DNA from: an uncultured Clostridia bacterium
GTDB taxonomy: Bacteria > Bacillota > Clostridia > Oscillospirales > CAG-382
Reading direction: 5' to 3'
DNA length: 19,353 nucleotides
Assembly (NCBI GenBank): GCA_905235695.1
Contig: CAJOMW010000020.1
Span: 1 to 19,353, forward strand
Positions within the stretch are counted from its first letter, which is position 1. Each line of letters opens with the position of its first letter. Below the pieces are notes generated by a model. The model worked only from the letters and a program-made list of their open reading frames with translations. It was not told where the DNA came from and did not search any database. Of the stretch, positions 1 through 9,900 are shown piece after piece. The translations under genes were made by a program, and so were the position numbers.

Positions 1-297
1 CGGCGACTGGACGAGTATTCCGTGAATATCGTCCCTCTCGTTCAGACTATGTACGAGCGAGAGCAGCTCACTTTCCGTCATCTCCTCGGGCAGAGCGTAT
101 ATCTCGGACTTGAATCCGACTTCTTCGCACGCCTTTCCCTTGTTTCTGACGTATATTTTTGACGCCGGATCCTCGCCCACGATTATTACCGCAAGTCCGG
201 GCTTTATACCGGTATTCTTTTCAAATTCCGCACTCTCTTCTTTTATATTTGCTCTGATTTTTGCGGAGAGAGCCTTACCGTCCATTATAATTGCCAT
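1..297 (-). CDS. folD: FolD, bifunctional methylenetetrahydrofolate dehydrogenase/cyclohydrolase (N-terminal 99 residues, cut by window edge)
   Basis: The minus strand from an ATG at 297 reads without a stop to the window edge. The 99 residues match the FolD N-terminal catalytic domain: GLAVIIVGEDPASKIYVRNK at about 35-54, followed by GKACEEVGF, and GILVQ near the edge. Y49 and K53 correspond to the Tyr-x3-Lys catalytic pair of the family. FolD interconverts 5,10-methylene-, methenyl- and 10-formyl-tetrahydrofolate in the cytoplasm with NADP. The start is set by an AAAGGAAA ribosome site a few bases upstream. It is the last visible gene of the minus-strand ymfF-ymfH-lgt-folD run, 31 bases after the lgt stop. 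The C-terminal Rossmann domain lies outside the window, so intactness cannot be judged. Confidence 0.93.
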   Translation of the reverse strand, partial: MAIIMDGKALSAKIRANIKEESAEFEKNTGIKPGLAVIIVGEDPASKIYVRNKGKACEEVGFKSEIYALPEEMTESELLSLVHSLNERDDIHGILVQSP

Positions 298-328
298 TGC
301 CGTTTCCTTTCAATAAGTTCATGCCGTA

Positions 329-1165
329 TTATTTTGCGCTTGCCTTTTTCCTGTTTCTGACTGCAAATACAACGAGAAGCACCGTTCCGACGGCAAAGCA
401 TACAAACGCTATTAGCTGAGAAATCCTTATGCTTCCGATGTAGAGGCTGTCGCCTCTGAAGCCCTCTATGACGCACCTTCCGAGTCCGTACCAGGTGAGA
501 TACATGAGGGTTATCTGTCCGTTATACTTTTTCTTCTTCCAAAGAAGGTTGATAATTATAAATCCGACGAGATTCCATACGGATTCGTACAGGAACGTAG
601 GGTGAACGTACATTCCGTTTATCGTCATGATAAACGGATTGCTCTTCGCAAGTCCCGCCGCATCGAATGAGGCGCCGAGAAAATCGTAATTTCCGATGAT
701 CCCGTATGCCTCAGCGTTCGTAAAGTTGCCCCATCTGCCAAGTATCTGTCCTATCATTACGCCCGGGGCTATGCAGTCGAGTATCTGAAGAAAATTATAT
801 TTCTTTACCTTGCAGACTATATAAATTCCGATTATTCCGCCGATTATTCCGCCGTATATGGCAAGTCCGCCGTTCCATATTGCTATGACGTCGTAGAACG
901 ACGAATACTTGTCGAGGCTTGTAAGTACATAATACGCTCTTGCACCGACTATGCCGAGCGGTATGCAGACTATCGCAAGGTCGAGCGTGTTGTCAAGCAC
1001 ATACCCCTCGCCCTTCATTCTGTAATATGCATAAAGAGTCGCAAGTATCATACCGACTACTATTATAAGCCCGTACCACTGCACCGTAAAGACGCCTATG
1101 GAAAATGCCGTGGGGTTTATTCTTATTTCGTTTATGCCAAGATTCGGAAAGCCTATGACGTTCAT
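329..1165 (-). CDS. lgt: Prolipoprotein diacylglyceryl transferase
   Basis: A 278-residue polytopic membrane protein, normal length for Lgt. It moves diacylglycerol from phosphatidylglycerol to the lipobox cysteine of prolipoproteins at the outer face of the cytoplasmic membrane. Visible signatures are WYG at 30-32, the Lgt signature GRWGNFTNAEAYG at 143-155 (with R144 and N147), HPTFLYES at 188-195, and GRCVIEGFRGDSL at 229-241 (with R230, E234 and R237). About seven hydrophobic segments and a Lys/Arg-rich C-terminal tail are seen. At the place of E. coli His103 the sequence has Tyr (IYGG, Y104), a variant I recall from other Firmicutes. An AGGGGAG ribosome site sits 6 bases before the ATG. 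It lies 24 bases after the M16 peptidase gene and upstream of folD, so it is probably cotranscribed. Confidence 0.95.
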   Translation of the reverse strand: MNVIGFPNLGINEIRINPTAFSIGVFTVQWYGLIIVVGMILATLYAYYRMKGEGYVLDNTLDLAIVCIPLGIVGARAYYVLTSLDKYSSFYDVIAIWNGGLAIYGGIIGGIIGIYIVCKVKKYNFLQILDCIAPGVMIGQILGRWGNFTNAEAYGIIGNYDFLGASFDAAGLAKSNPFIMTINGMYVHPTFLYESVWNLVGFIIINLLWKKKKYNGQITLMYLTWYGLGRCVIEGFRGDSLYIGSIRISQLIAFVCFAVGTVLLVVFAVRNRKKASAK

Positions 1166-1189
1166 AACCGTCTCCCCTATCTGCCTTAT

Positions 1190-2470
1190 TTACTTTTCTA
1201 TCGGCAAAACCGTCGAAAGCACAAAGCTGTCTTCGTCAAATCCCTCTCTGAGCTGTCTTGAAGCGTCCTCAAACGTAACTCCTGCTACGACCGACGGGTA
1301 ATCGAGCATATCGAAATCCGAGAAAATATATACGAGAAATTCGTTTGATATGTCATCCGTTGAGTTGAACACTCTGAGAACTCTCGCATAAGCCGCCCTC
1401 TTTATCCTCTCGAACGTATCCCTGTCAAGTCCCTTTTCCTTGAACTTCTTTATCTCTTCCTTTACAAGAGCGTACACCTTCTCCGGCTGATCGGACGAGC
1501 CGGATATCTCGCAGTGTGCGTAATTTTCAGAGCACTCATAGTCGTAAGAGAAAGAGGAGTCTATAAGTCCGCTCTCATACAGTCTCGTGTAGAACTCGCC
1601 GCTGCGTCCGAAGATAATGTCAAGCAATATATCGTACTCCGCCTGCTTCTTTGCAAGCGCAAGTCCGCTCAGGGGAACTTCGTTGTCCTTTATTCCCACC
1701 GCAAACATTGGCATTGATACCTCGAGGTTCCTGCTGACGTATTCTTTATATATCTCCTTCGGCTCATCGGGGTATATTCTCTTTACCTCGGGCGCTCTTA
1801 CGTATTTCAGCACCTTGTCGCATACGTCCGCTACCTTTTCCTTTTCGACGTCTCCGCATATACAGAGCGCCATGTTTTCGAGGTTATAGAAGGCGTCGTA
1901 CGCATCGAAGAGGAGCTTTGGAGTAATGTGGGAAATCGTCTCGGTAGTGCCGGCGGTATCTATTCTTACGGTGTTGTTTACGTACAGTCCCGTGAGCATA
2001 CCGAAATAAAGCTGCCAGCCGGGGTTGTCGTCGTACATTCTTATCTCCTGACCGATTATGCCCATTTCCTTATTGACCGTCTGCTCGGTGAAATACGGGT
2101 GCGTCACGAAGTCGAGCAGTATCTCGAGGGACTCGTAGACGTTTTCGGTTGCGGAGAAGAGGTAGCAGGTGCGGTCAAACGTGGTGTAGGCGTTTGCGTT
2201 TGCGCCGGTCTTTGCGTACCTTGCAAACGTGTCTGTGCCGTCCTCGTTCTCGAACATTTTGTGCTCAAGGAAGTGCGCTATGCCGTCCGGAAGCTCTATA
2301 TTTCTGCCGTCGGATATGAATTTGTTGTCAATAGAGCCGAACTTCGTGCCGAGTATGGCATAGGAGGTAGTCATCTTTTTTGGTATGACGTACACCCTGA
2401 GACCGCTCTTGTGCCTTGCAAAATAATAGCGCTCGTCCAAAAAAGCATTTTCTTTAAGTTCAAAATTCAT
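1190..2470 (-). CDS. ymfH: M16 family zinc peptidase-like protein, YmfH type (active-site member of the pair)
   Basis: A 426-residue single-module M16 (insulinase/pitrilysin/processing-peptidase fold) protein. It keeps the inverted zinc motif HFLEH (H66, E69, H70) in the context HFLEHKMFE, and E135/E142 in VNKEMGIIGQEIRM, where the third zinc ligand of the family falls. The C-terminal half (FGRSGEFYTRLYESGLIDSSF) is the usual M16 second domain. In Bacillus the ymfF/ymfH pair lies together, and one member lacks the zinc motif, as here. NCBI family names link the pair to EF-P aminopentanol modification; I cannot confirm that role from sequence. The ribosome site AAAGGA is 10 bases before the ATG. 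It follows the ymfF-like gene by 26 bases, which supports a heterodimer made from one mRNA. No signal peptide, so cytoplasmic. Confidence 0.9.
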   Translation of the reverse strand: MNFELKENAFLDERYYFARHKSGLRVYVIPKKMTTSYAILGTKFGSIDNKFISDGRNIELPDGIAHFLEHKMFENEDGTDTFARYAKTGANANAYTTFDRTCYLFSATENVYESLEILLDFVTHPYFTEQTVNKEMGIIGQEIRMYDDNPGWQLYFGMLTGLYVNNTVRIDTAGTTETISHITPKLLFDAYDAFYNLENMALCICGDVEKEKVADVCDKVLKYVRAPEVKRIYPDEPKEIYKEYVSRNLEVSMPMFAVGIKDNEVPLSGLALAKKQAEYDILLDIIFGRSGEFYTRLYESGLIDSSFSYDYECSENYAHCEISGSSDQPEKVYALVKEEIKKFKEKGLDRDTFERIKRAAYARVLRVFNSTDDISNEFLVYIFSDFDMLDYPSVVAGVTFEDASRQLREGFDEDSFVLSTVLPIEK

Positions 2471-2496
2471 TTTTATTCATTCCTTTCAGCCGCGCG

Positions 2497-3783
2497 TTAT
2501 TCGTCTTCTTCCGCCTTTGCGGTGCCGTTTATGAAGTATACAGTGTCGAGCGCGACCTTTTGAGCTGCGTTTACAACGTCCTCGGCGCTTACCTTTTCTA
2601 TCGCTTCTATTATGTCGTAAGGCGTATAGTCGTTTCCGGCAATGATTCTTGAGAGATACCAGCGGCAGATGGCAAAGGCGCTGTCGTCAAGCTCCTTGTA
2701 GGCGTTTCTTATCGAGCGCTTTGCATCTGCGAGGTCTTCGTCGGTAAATTCTCCGTTCTTTACGGATTCGAGCTGGAGAAGTATGGCGTCGTACGCCTTC
2801 TGCTTGTTGCAGGACTCTATTCCGCTCGTTACGAACATTGCGCTTATATACATATCCGGAATCGAGCGGCAGTAGTAGCACAGGCTCATCGCCTCACGCA
2901 CGTTCATAAAGAGCTTGCTCTGAGGAGAGCCGCCGAATATCTCGTTGAAGACCGTGAACGCTGCCGCGTCGTCGGAGTTTACGTTTATGCCGCCTATTCT
3001 GAAGCCCATTACCAGCTTGCCCTGTGCGACGGGCATCTCCTCGTCAAATTCGTTTATCTCCTCGGGGGTGCCGGAAAGTATTCCGTCTTTCGGGAATTCC
3101 GTCTTTCTCAAATCGGAATGAGGAACGTATTTTCTGACTGTCTCCGCCAGAGCCTCCTCGTCACATTCTCCGCTGAAGAATATCTCTATCGGAGCCGTTC
3201 TGACTATCTCCTGATACCTCATATAGACGTCGTGCGAAGTGGCTCTCTTTACGTCGGATACGTTTCCGAGCTCGGAAAGTCCGTATGGGCGAGACTTGAA
3301 CATTATCTCGGTGCACTTTTCCTTTGCGTAAGACGCCTTGTTGTTTATCTTTGCGTTTATCGTGTTTATAAGGTCCGCCTTTTCGCTCTCGGTGTAGTCG
3401 CTTCTGAAAGCTCCCTCAACCGTTAGCGGATCGAAGAGTATGTCAAACAAAATATCTGCGACGTCCTCGAGAAGTCCCTTGCCGTCCGGGACGTACCTGT
3501 CCTTTATAAAATCCGCTCCGAAGCCGAATATAACGCTCTCGGCGCGCTTCGAGTATATCGGATACACGGATGAATCGTAAAGATATTCCAGCTTTTCCGA
3601 GATGAGCGCCATGTCGGGGTATTTCCTGCTGCCGCGCGAGAGCACCTTCGGCACGAGCGCCGTGGTGTGGGCGGTAGTCCTTTCGAGAGGCACGACAAAA
3701 TTCACCGACATGAAATTTGTCTTGAATTTTTCAGACGGAATTATGCTGAGGTGAACTCCGTTAAAAAGCTCTATTCTTTTCAT
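2497..3783 (-). CDS. ymfF: M16 family protein lacking the zinc motif, YmfF type
   Basis: A 428-residue M16-fold protein with no HxxEH motif in its N-terminal domain; the equivalent stretch reads ALVPKVLSRGSRKYPDMALI. The second-domain signature FGGSPQSKLFMNVREAMSLC is present. By analogy with other M16 pairs it is the inactive partner that helps bind substrate for the downstream zinc-containing protein. The frame is open 23 codons further up, to an ATG at 3852, but that ATG has no ribosome site and lies at or before the expected transcript start of the promoter at 3857-3885. The ATG at 3783 has AAAGGA 12 bases upstream and begins MKRIELFNGV, as expected for the family. First gene of the ymfF-ymfH-lgt-folD operon. 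Confidence 0.88.
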   Translation of the reverse strand: MKRIELFNGVHLSIIPSEKFKTNFMSVNFVVPLERTTAHTTALVPKVLSRGSRKYPDMALISEKLEYLYDSSVYPIYSKRAESVIFGFGADFIKDRYVPDGKGLLEDVADILFDILFDPLTVEGAFRSDYTESEKADLINTINAKINNKASYAKEKCTEIMFKSRPYGLSELGNVSDVKRATSHDVYMRYQEIVRTAPIEIFFSGECDEEALAETVRKYVPHSDLRKTEFPKDGILSGTPEEINEFDEEMPVAQGKLVMGFRIGGINVNSDDAAAFTVFNEIFGGSPQSKLFMNVREAMSLCYYCRSIPDMYISAMFVTSGIESCNKQKAYDAILLQLESVKNGEFTDEDLADAKRSIRNAYKELDDSAFAICRWYLSRIIAGNDYTPYDIIEAIEKVSAEDVVNAAQKVALDTVYFINGTAKAEEDE

Positions 3784-3856
3784 TATTTGCAATATTCCTT
3801 TCCGGGAGCTGCGTACAGATTCCAAACAAAATCTGCTCCATTTTAAAATCATATAT

Positions 3857-3885
3857 ATTATATTATAAAACCTCGATAAAGTAAA
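3857..3885 (-). promoter_or_regulatory. Sigma-A type promoter of the ymfF-ymfH-lgt-folD operon
   Basis: On the minus strand, TTTACT (3885-3880) is followed after 17 bases by TATAAT (3862-3857), a perfect -10 box at ideal spacing. A second overlapping TATAAT lies 5 bases upstream. Transcription should begin near 3850, about 65 bases before the chosen ymfF start, and this argues against the ATG at 3852. Confidence 0.7.
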
Positions 3886-3918
3886 GATGTTTTTTGATTT
3901 TTTACCGATTTTTCCCTC

Positions 3919-3957
3919 AAAAAGGGCGTATTTTCAGCGTTTCTTCGCTATACGCCC
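3919..3957 (-). terminator. Intrinsic terminator of the large glucan-synthase-like gene
   Basis: On the minus strand GGGCGTATAGCG and CGCTGAAAATACGCCC pair into a hairpin: an 8-bp outer stem GGGCGTAT/ATACGCCC, a 4-bp inner stem AGCG/CGCT and a 6-base loop, followed by TTTTT. The 5' arm contains the last codons and TAG stop of the large gene, so there is no untranslated spacer. It separates that gene from the ymfF operon. Confidence 0.8.
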
Positions 3958-6900
3958 GTTATCTCTACCCTGTGTTTTCCCTTTTTCAGCGGAACTCTTA
4001 AATCCGTCTCCTTCCCGTCGAGCAGTATTTGCTCTTCTTTTCCCTTTTTGCATATTATCTCGTATTCGGCGCATATATTATCAAACTTCAATACCGCCTC
4101 AAATCCGTCCGAGAGCATTTGAGGCACTTTAAAGGCGTTTTCCGTAAACAGGAGCGACGCCTTGTCTTTATCCGAGACGTCGGTTATCCTTACTCCGATA
4201 ACGCACTCCAGAACCTCTCTCCACATCCAGCCTGCCGAGCCTGTGTACCAGCTCCAGCCTCCCCTGCCCTCAAAATCGGGGTTTGAATACACGTCGCCTG
4301 CCATAACATACGGCTCAAGCGCATACACTTTGGACTTTTCCCTGTCGGTACACCTGAGAGAGGGATTCAGCGCCAGGAGCGTCCCGACGCCCCATCTTCT
4401 GTATTTTTCGCCGTCTCTCCCGTCCCTGTCCGCAATATTCGCCGCCTCAAAGAGCGCCATGCTTCCCCACACTGCCGCATGGGTATACTGTCCGCCGTTT
4501 TCTCGGATGCCCTTGACGTACCCCTTGATATATCCGGGATCTCTCGGAGTTTTGTCAAACGGAGGCGTGAGAAGCTTGAATATTCCGCTTTGCTCATCAA
4601 AAAGCTCACGGTAAGACGCTTCGACCGATCTGAGGATACGGTCGGCTCCCCCAATGCCCGAAAGTGCGGCAAACGCCTGCGGAAGAAGGTCTATCTTACA
4701 TTCGTCGCTTTTTCCCACTCCGATAGGCGTGCCGTCGTCGTACCATGCTCTTGCAAAGTATCCGCTGTCCCTGTCATATCCGTGCTCCGTTACGGCTTTT
4801 TCTAGCTTATCCGCCTTCTCCCGGTATATTTTCGCCTCGTCGTCGCTCATTCTGTCCCCTGCGGTATTTATAAAGCTTCTCGTGACAAGGCAGAGGAACA
4901 TACTCAGCCACACGCTCTCGCCAATCAGCTTTTCGCCCGCTTTGTTCAGTCCGTCGCTCCAGTCGCCGCTTCCGAGCTTTGCAAGCCCCTTTTCGCCGAG
5001 CCTTGAATACGCCCGGTCAAGCACTCTTGCGCAGTGCATATAAAGGCTCTCCCGAACGTCGGACCTTGCCGTCCGTATATATTTTTCCGTCTCGCCGTCC
5101 GAGAGCTTCTCACCGGAAATATACCTCACTTTTATATCAAAAATATCCTTATCCCCCGTGTACCTTGCGTATTCGCACGCCGCATATACGAGCCAAATAT
5201 AGTCGTCGCTGCACTCTGAGCGTATTCCTCTGTGAAAGGGCGATCCTTCTATTGTATCCGACTGCGTAGGCGGCGTTTCATGCCACCAGTGGAGCACATC
5301 GCCCTCGATAAACTGATGCGCCGCGGCACGTATTATATGCGCCTTTGCGGCGTCGGAATTTGCATACATGAGCATTACGCAGTCCTGGAGCTGATCGCGG
5401 AAGCCGTAAGCGCCGCCGGACTGATAGAATCCGCTTCTCGCCTTGAAGCGGCAAATGCCGTTCTGATACGCAAGATAGCGGTTGAACATGAGTGCGGTGG
5501 TGTAGAGAGGAACGTCCGACGGATCTGCTTTTATTTCAAAGCGCGGCAGAAATGACTCGGAATAGCTCCTTGCACTCTCGTAGAGGGCGCCTTCCGTATC
5601 TCTCAGCTTTTCGGTGACAAATATCTTTGCCTTTTCCGATGCGCTTCTGTAAGCTCCTATCGCCATGCGCACCTTTTTTCCGCCCTTTTCGCTCTTTATA
5701 TCCGAAATCTTCAGCCTTCCCACGGCGCACAAGTCAAATACTCCCCCTTCTCCGACAAAATAGTCCGCCTTGTCGTGTACTATGCCGATAAAGCCCGTAT
5801 ACTCGGAAAAGTACTCCGAATAGCCGTTTGAAAACTCTATGCGGTCATCCGTTACTTTAAAGCAGCAGCGTCTGTTTTCATCCTCCCTTTCGCCCATTAC
5901 CGGCTTTGCCGAAAAGATTATCTCATCGCCGCTGCCGCCGCTCTCTCCGTACATCCTGCCGAGAGACAGATCAATCACCTTCACCCCTGTTTTTTCCGGC
6001 ATATATACCAGCATCTCGTACTCGTATCCGCTTACAACGCCAATATACCTCGCACATCCCGTTTCATAGTGCACTGCCTGGGAGCAGGCGGCAAGGTCGA
6101 AGTATTTTCCTTCAGAGTGCAGAAATACACGCTCGCCTTCCATGTCGGATATCGCATCGTTTCTGAAAGGCGTTATGCGGCGCAGAGCGGAGTTTGACAT
6201 GAAGGTATACCCGAGGGAGTTATGCGTCAGAACGCAGGAAGCCGCACCGCCAGACAGCACGAAGCTGTACGGAGCGGACAGCTTTTCTCTCTTTATGACG
6301 GTGTATCCGCCGTCTTTGTCAAAGTACCCGCAGCCGCTCTTCAACTCGCAGTCGTACGGCACGGCTGCCTCGGTCGAGAAGTCGGGAGCTGTACGCACGT
6401 CGTATTTTTCGGCTTTGACAGGCATGCTTTGTCCGTCGTCTATCGTATCAAACACAGCCGACGAATATGCAAAGAGCGCACTGCCTCTGTCGGAAAGGAG
6501 CGACGGATTTACCGTAAATATTCCTCCGCCTCGCTTTTTCAAATATCCAAAAGCTCCGAGATTCTCCACCGTGCGCATGACGGCACTCTCGGAAGGTCTC
6601 GAATATATCTCTGTGTCCCGGCACAGAAATACTATATCAAAAAACACGTTCTTTTTCCTGAGCAATACGAAGGCTCTGACATACTTCTCCGCATTCTTCG
6701 CAAGACTTTCGGACTGAATGTCTACTACGATTATCGGAAGGTCGCCTGATATGCCCATCTCCCAGAGATTTTCCCTTCGGGAGGGATATCCGGTGATATT
6801 TTTATCAATACAGCGCGAAGGGTATATTATTTTTGACAGAATATCCGAGCAGACCTTCTCGGTAGCCTTTTGCGGAACGTATTTTCCCGTACCGACAGCC

Positions 6901-9900
6901 ATAAGCGCTCCTATGCTCTCGGTCTTCTCGAGCGAGTCGGAAAAGCTCTCGCGTCTCGCTTCTTCTATCGAGCTTTTTGCCCTGTCGTAAGAAGCGGCGA
7001 CGGATATGAGCAGCTCCGCAGAAAACTCTCCTCCTATCCGTTCCGCCCTCGTTCTGACGGCGCAGAGCGGAGATATGCAGGCTCCGGTTTCGCTCTTGTA
7101 TTCCACGTCGAATATGCCCTCGTAGTCGCCGCTCCTCATAGGAGTGGAGAAAGCAGACTGCTTTCGCGTCACAAAATCAAACCTCTGCCCCTTGTCGAGA
7201 AGTCCGACGGCGAGGTAAAGGCTCTTTTCTCCCGACGTTCTCGGGCGGCGTGTGAATATGAGAGTCTCCGACGCCTCGTCGTATTCACTGCCGACAAACA
7301 GAGAGCTGAAGGCAGGGTGGCGAAGGTGGTCGGAGATATTGCCGAGAACAGGCTCAAAGCAGAAGCACACGTCCATGAAGGGCGAAGATCCGGCAGATGC
7401 GGCCTCGGCAGAAAACCTTGCGCGTATTACCGAGCGCTCGCTCATGACGGTATATGAGGACGACGCCTTGAAGGAGTCTGACTCCGCTATGTGCGATATA
7501 AGTCCTCCCGACGTTTCAAAAGAGTATTTTATCCCGTCGTTTTCGAGTGGAAGGAGGCTCGTCGAGTACGTTTTTCCGTCAATGGAGAAAAAGCAGAAGA
7601 AGCCGCTCTTTGCGTCAAAAACATCGTTTGCGGCGGCGTTGACGGCGTTTTTTCCCACCTTCATGGCGACGTATCCGTTATCGCTCGCAACAATGCTTGC
7701 CAAGCCGTCCGATACTGCGGCGCACCTCGAGCCGGAAAAGCCGACGCAGTCCGTAACCAGGCGTCCCGGACGCTCCCTTCTTTCGGGGCGCTCGACGGAA
7801 TAGGCCGTGTTCTTCAGCTTTCGTACCACTGCATTTACCGGTATCTTTTCTTCGAGTATTTCGGATGCGCTCCGTATTTTCGCATCACGCATGAAGTATT
7901 TTCTGATATTTCCGTCAAGGCAGGCATTTGAGCAGGCTATCATGCTCATGCCTACATGGTGAGCCATATAGCTCTTTACGACGGCGCCCGACGAAGTGTC
8001 GGCACACCTCTCGGGAGTAAAATCTATTGCCTCATAAAATCCGAACTCTCCGACCGCTCCGCTCTTTGACAGCTTTGCGAGATTTGCAAGCGGCAGACGG
8101 ACGCTGAGGCAGGTACACAGGAACGACGAATAGGGCGATATGACGAGATCCTTTTCAAGCCCTCTCTTAAAGCCGAGTCTCGGCACGCCGAACGCGCGGT
8201 AGCGGTAGTTCATGTCGCTGTCAAACGAGTAGTAGCCGCTCTCGGATATTCCCCAGACGTCGCCTGCCTTTTCCGTGAAAGCCGTGCGCTTTCTCTGGCA
8301 GTAAAACGCAAATCTCAGAGCCTCGTATGAGAGCGAGCCCTTCGGGTGAGGCATAAAGAGCGCAGGCATGAAATATTCAAACGCCGTTCCCGTCCACGAT
8401 GCAAGTCCTACTCGGTCGCCGAGCTTTACGAGAGGTCTTGCAAGGCGTGAGAAGTGCTTTTTTGGCACTTTTCTGTATGCGAGGGCGATGTAGCTGAGAG
8501 TTCTCGCCTCGCTCATGAGCATATCGTAGCAATTATCGCTCATTACGGCCTTTTCGCCGTCAAAGCCTATGCCGAGCGAAAATAATTCTCTCGAACTGTT
8601 ATACAGCTTCGCTATATCGGTCTCATCAAGCATTTTCTCTATTCTCGAGACGATGTCGAGCACGCCCGTGTTTTCAAAGGCGTATTCTTTTATGCCCTCT
8701 TTGAGTGCAATGAGGCAGGCGCAGAAGTTTCCGCTGTCGACGCTTGAGACGTATCGCGGCTCAAGAACCGAGAGATCGGTCGTAGAGTACCAGTTATACA
8801 GATGTCCGTTCCACTTATCCGCCCTCTCGAGAGATGAAAGCGTATCGCTTAGTCTTTTGCTCATTTCATCCGTGTCTATAAAGCCCATTTCCCTTGCGGA
8901 AAGAACACAGAGCAGATACAGCCCTATATTCGTAGGCGAAGTCCGGCGTGCGGGTATCTGCGTCGGGAAAAGCTGAAGGTTATCTATCGGAAGATAGTTA
9001 TCATCCTCTGTGACGGTGCTCTCGAAGAAGCCCCACATATCCTTTGCGTACTGTTTCAGCTTCTCTCTTTCGGCAGCGCTTATATTTTGGCTCTTTGAGC
9101 GGTCAGACGAGCAGAGGTACGCCGCCGCCGGAAAGAAAAACCATGAGAGCCCGATCAGCTTCAGTGCTCCGTACGGGGAGAAGATAAACATAAGAACGCC
9201 GATAAAGGCACCGGCGAGATTTTTCTGAACGTAGTAAAGCAGTCCGTCGTCGGACGAAGCGTCGCTCTGAGCCGCAGTCACCCACTCGAGCATATTTTTA
9301 TGAGATATCTTCATTCTCCAAAGGCTTCTTATAAGCGCGTCAAGCGTCACAAATGCATTTTTCGGGAGCATCGCAATGCCTATGATCATTCTCATGAAGC
9401 TCTGCCAAATACCGCTCGTAACTCCCTTTGAAAAATAGCGCCGCGCGGCGCACTGAAAGCCCAGTGTCCCTACAAGATCTGCAAAGTCGAATAGGAACGG
9501 CAGAAGCAAATACAGTATTGCTCCTACCGAGAGGGCAAGAGCCTTTTTGCCGTCAAAGAAGGACGAGGCGATGATGAGAGCAAATGAAAATACGGGCGAT
9601 AACTCGCGGCGAAAATTATCAAACAGCTTGAATTTTGAAAGGGCTGAAATATTGTTATCCGTCTCTTTTCCCGATTTGTTTCTGAAAGAGCCGAACAGAA
9701 AGATGAGGTTTTGTACATCGCCTCTCACCCAGCGGTGGTGCCGCTTGAAATAGCTGAGGACGGTTTTCGGAAAGCCGTCGGTCACCTCAACGTCGCTCAC
9801 CATAGCCGTGCGAAGGCGCGCGCCCTCGAGAATATCGTGGCTGAGGATCGTGTCGTCGGGAAATTCCGTCTCGGCGCAGTTTATCACCTCGTCAAACGCA

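Noticed and set aside
1928..2563. 211-residue open frame on the plus strand
   Set aside because: Antisense to the M16 peptidase genes, no ribosome site, no recognisable protein features; a shadow of GC-biased codons.
3784..3852. Longer N-terminus (23 extra residues) for the ymfF-like protein from the ATG at 3852
   Set aside because: No ribosome site, and the promoter at 3857-3885 would start transcription at about this base; the ATG at 3783 fits the family and has AAAGGA.
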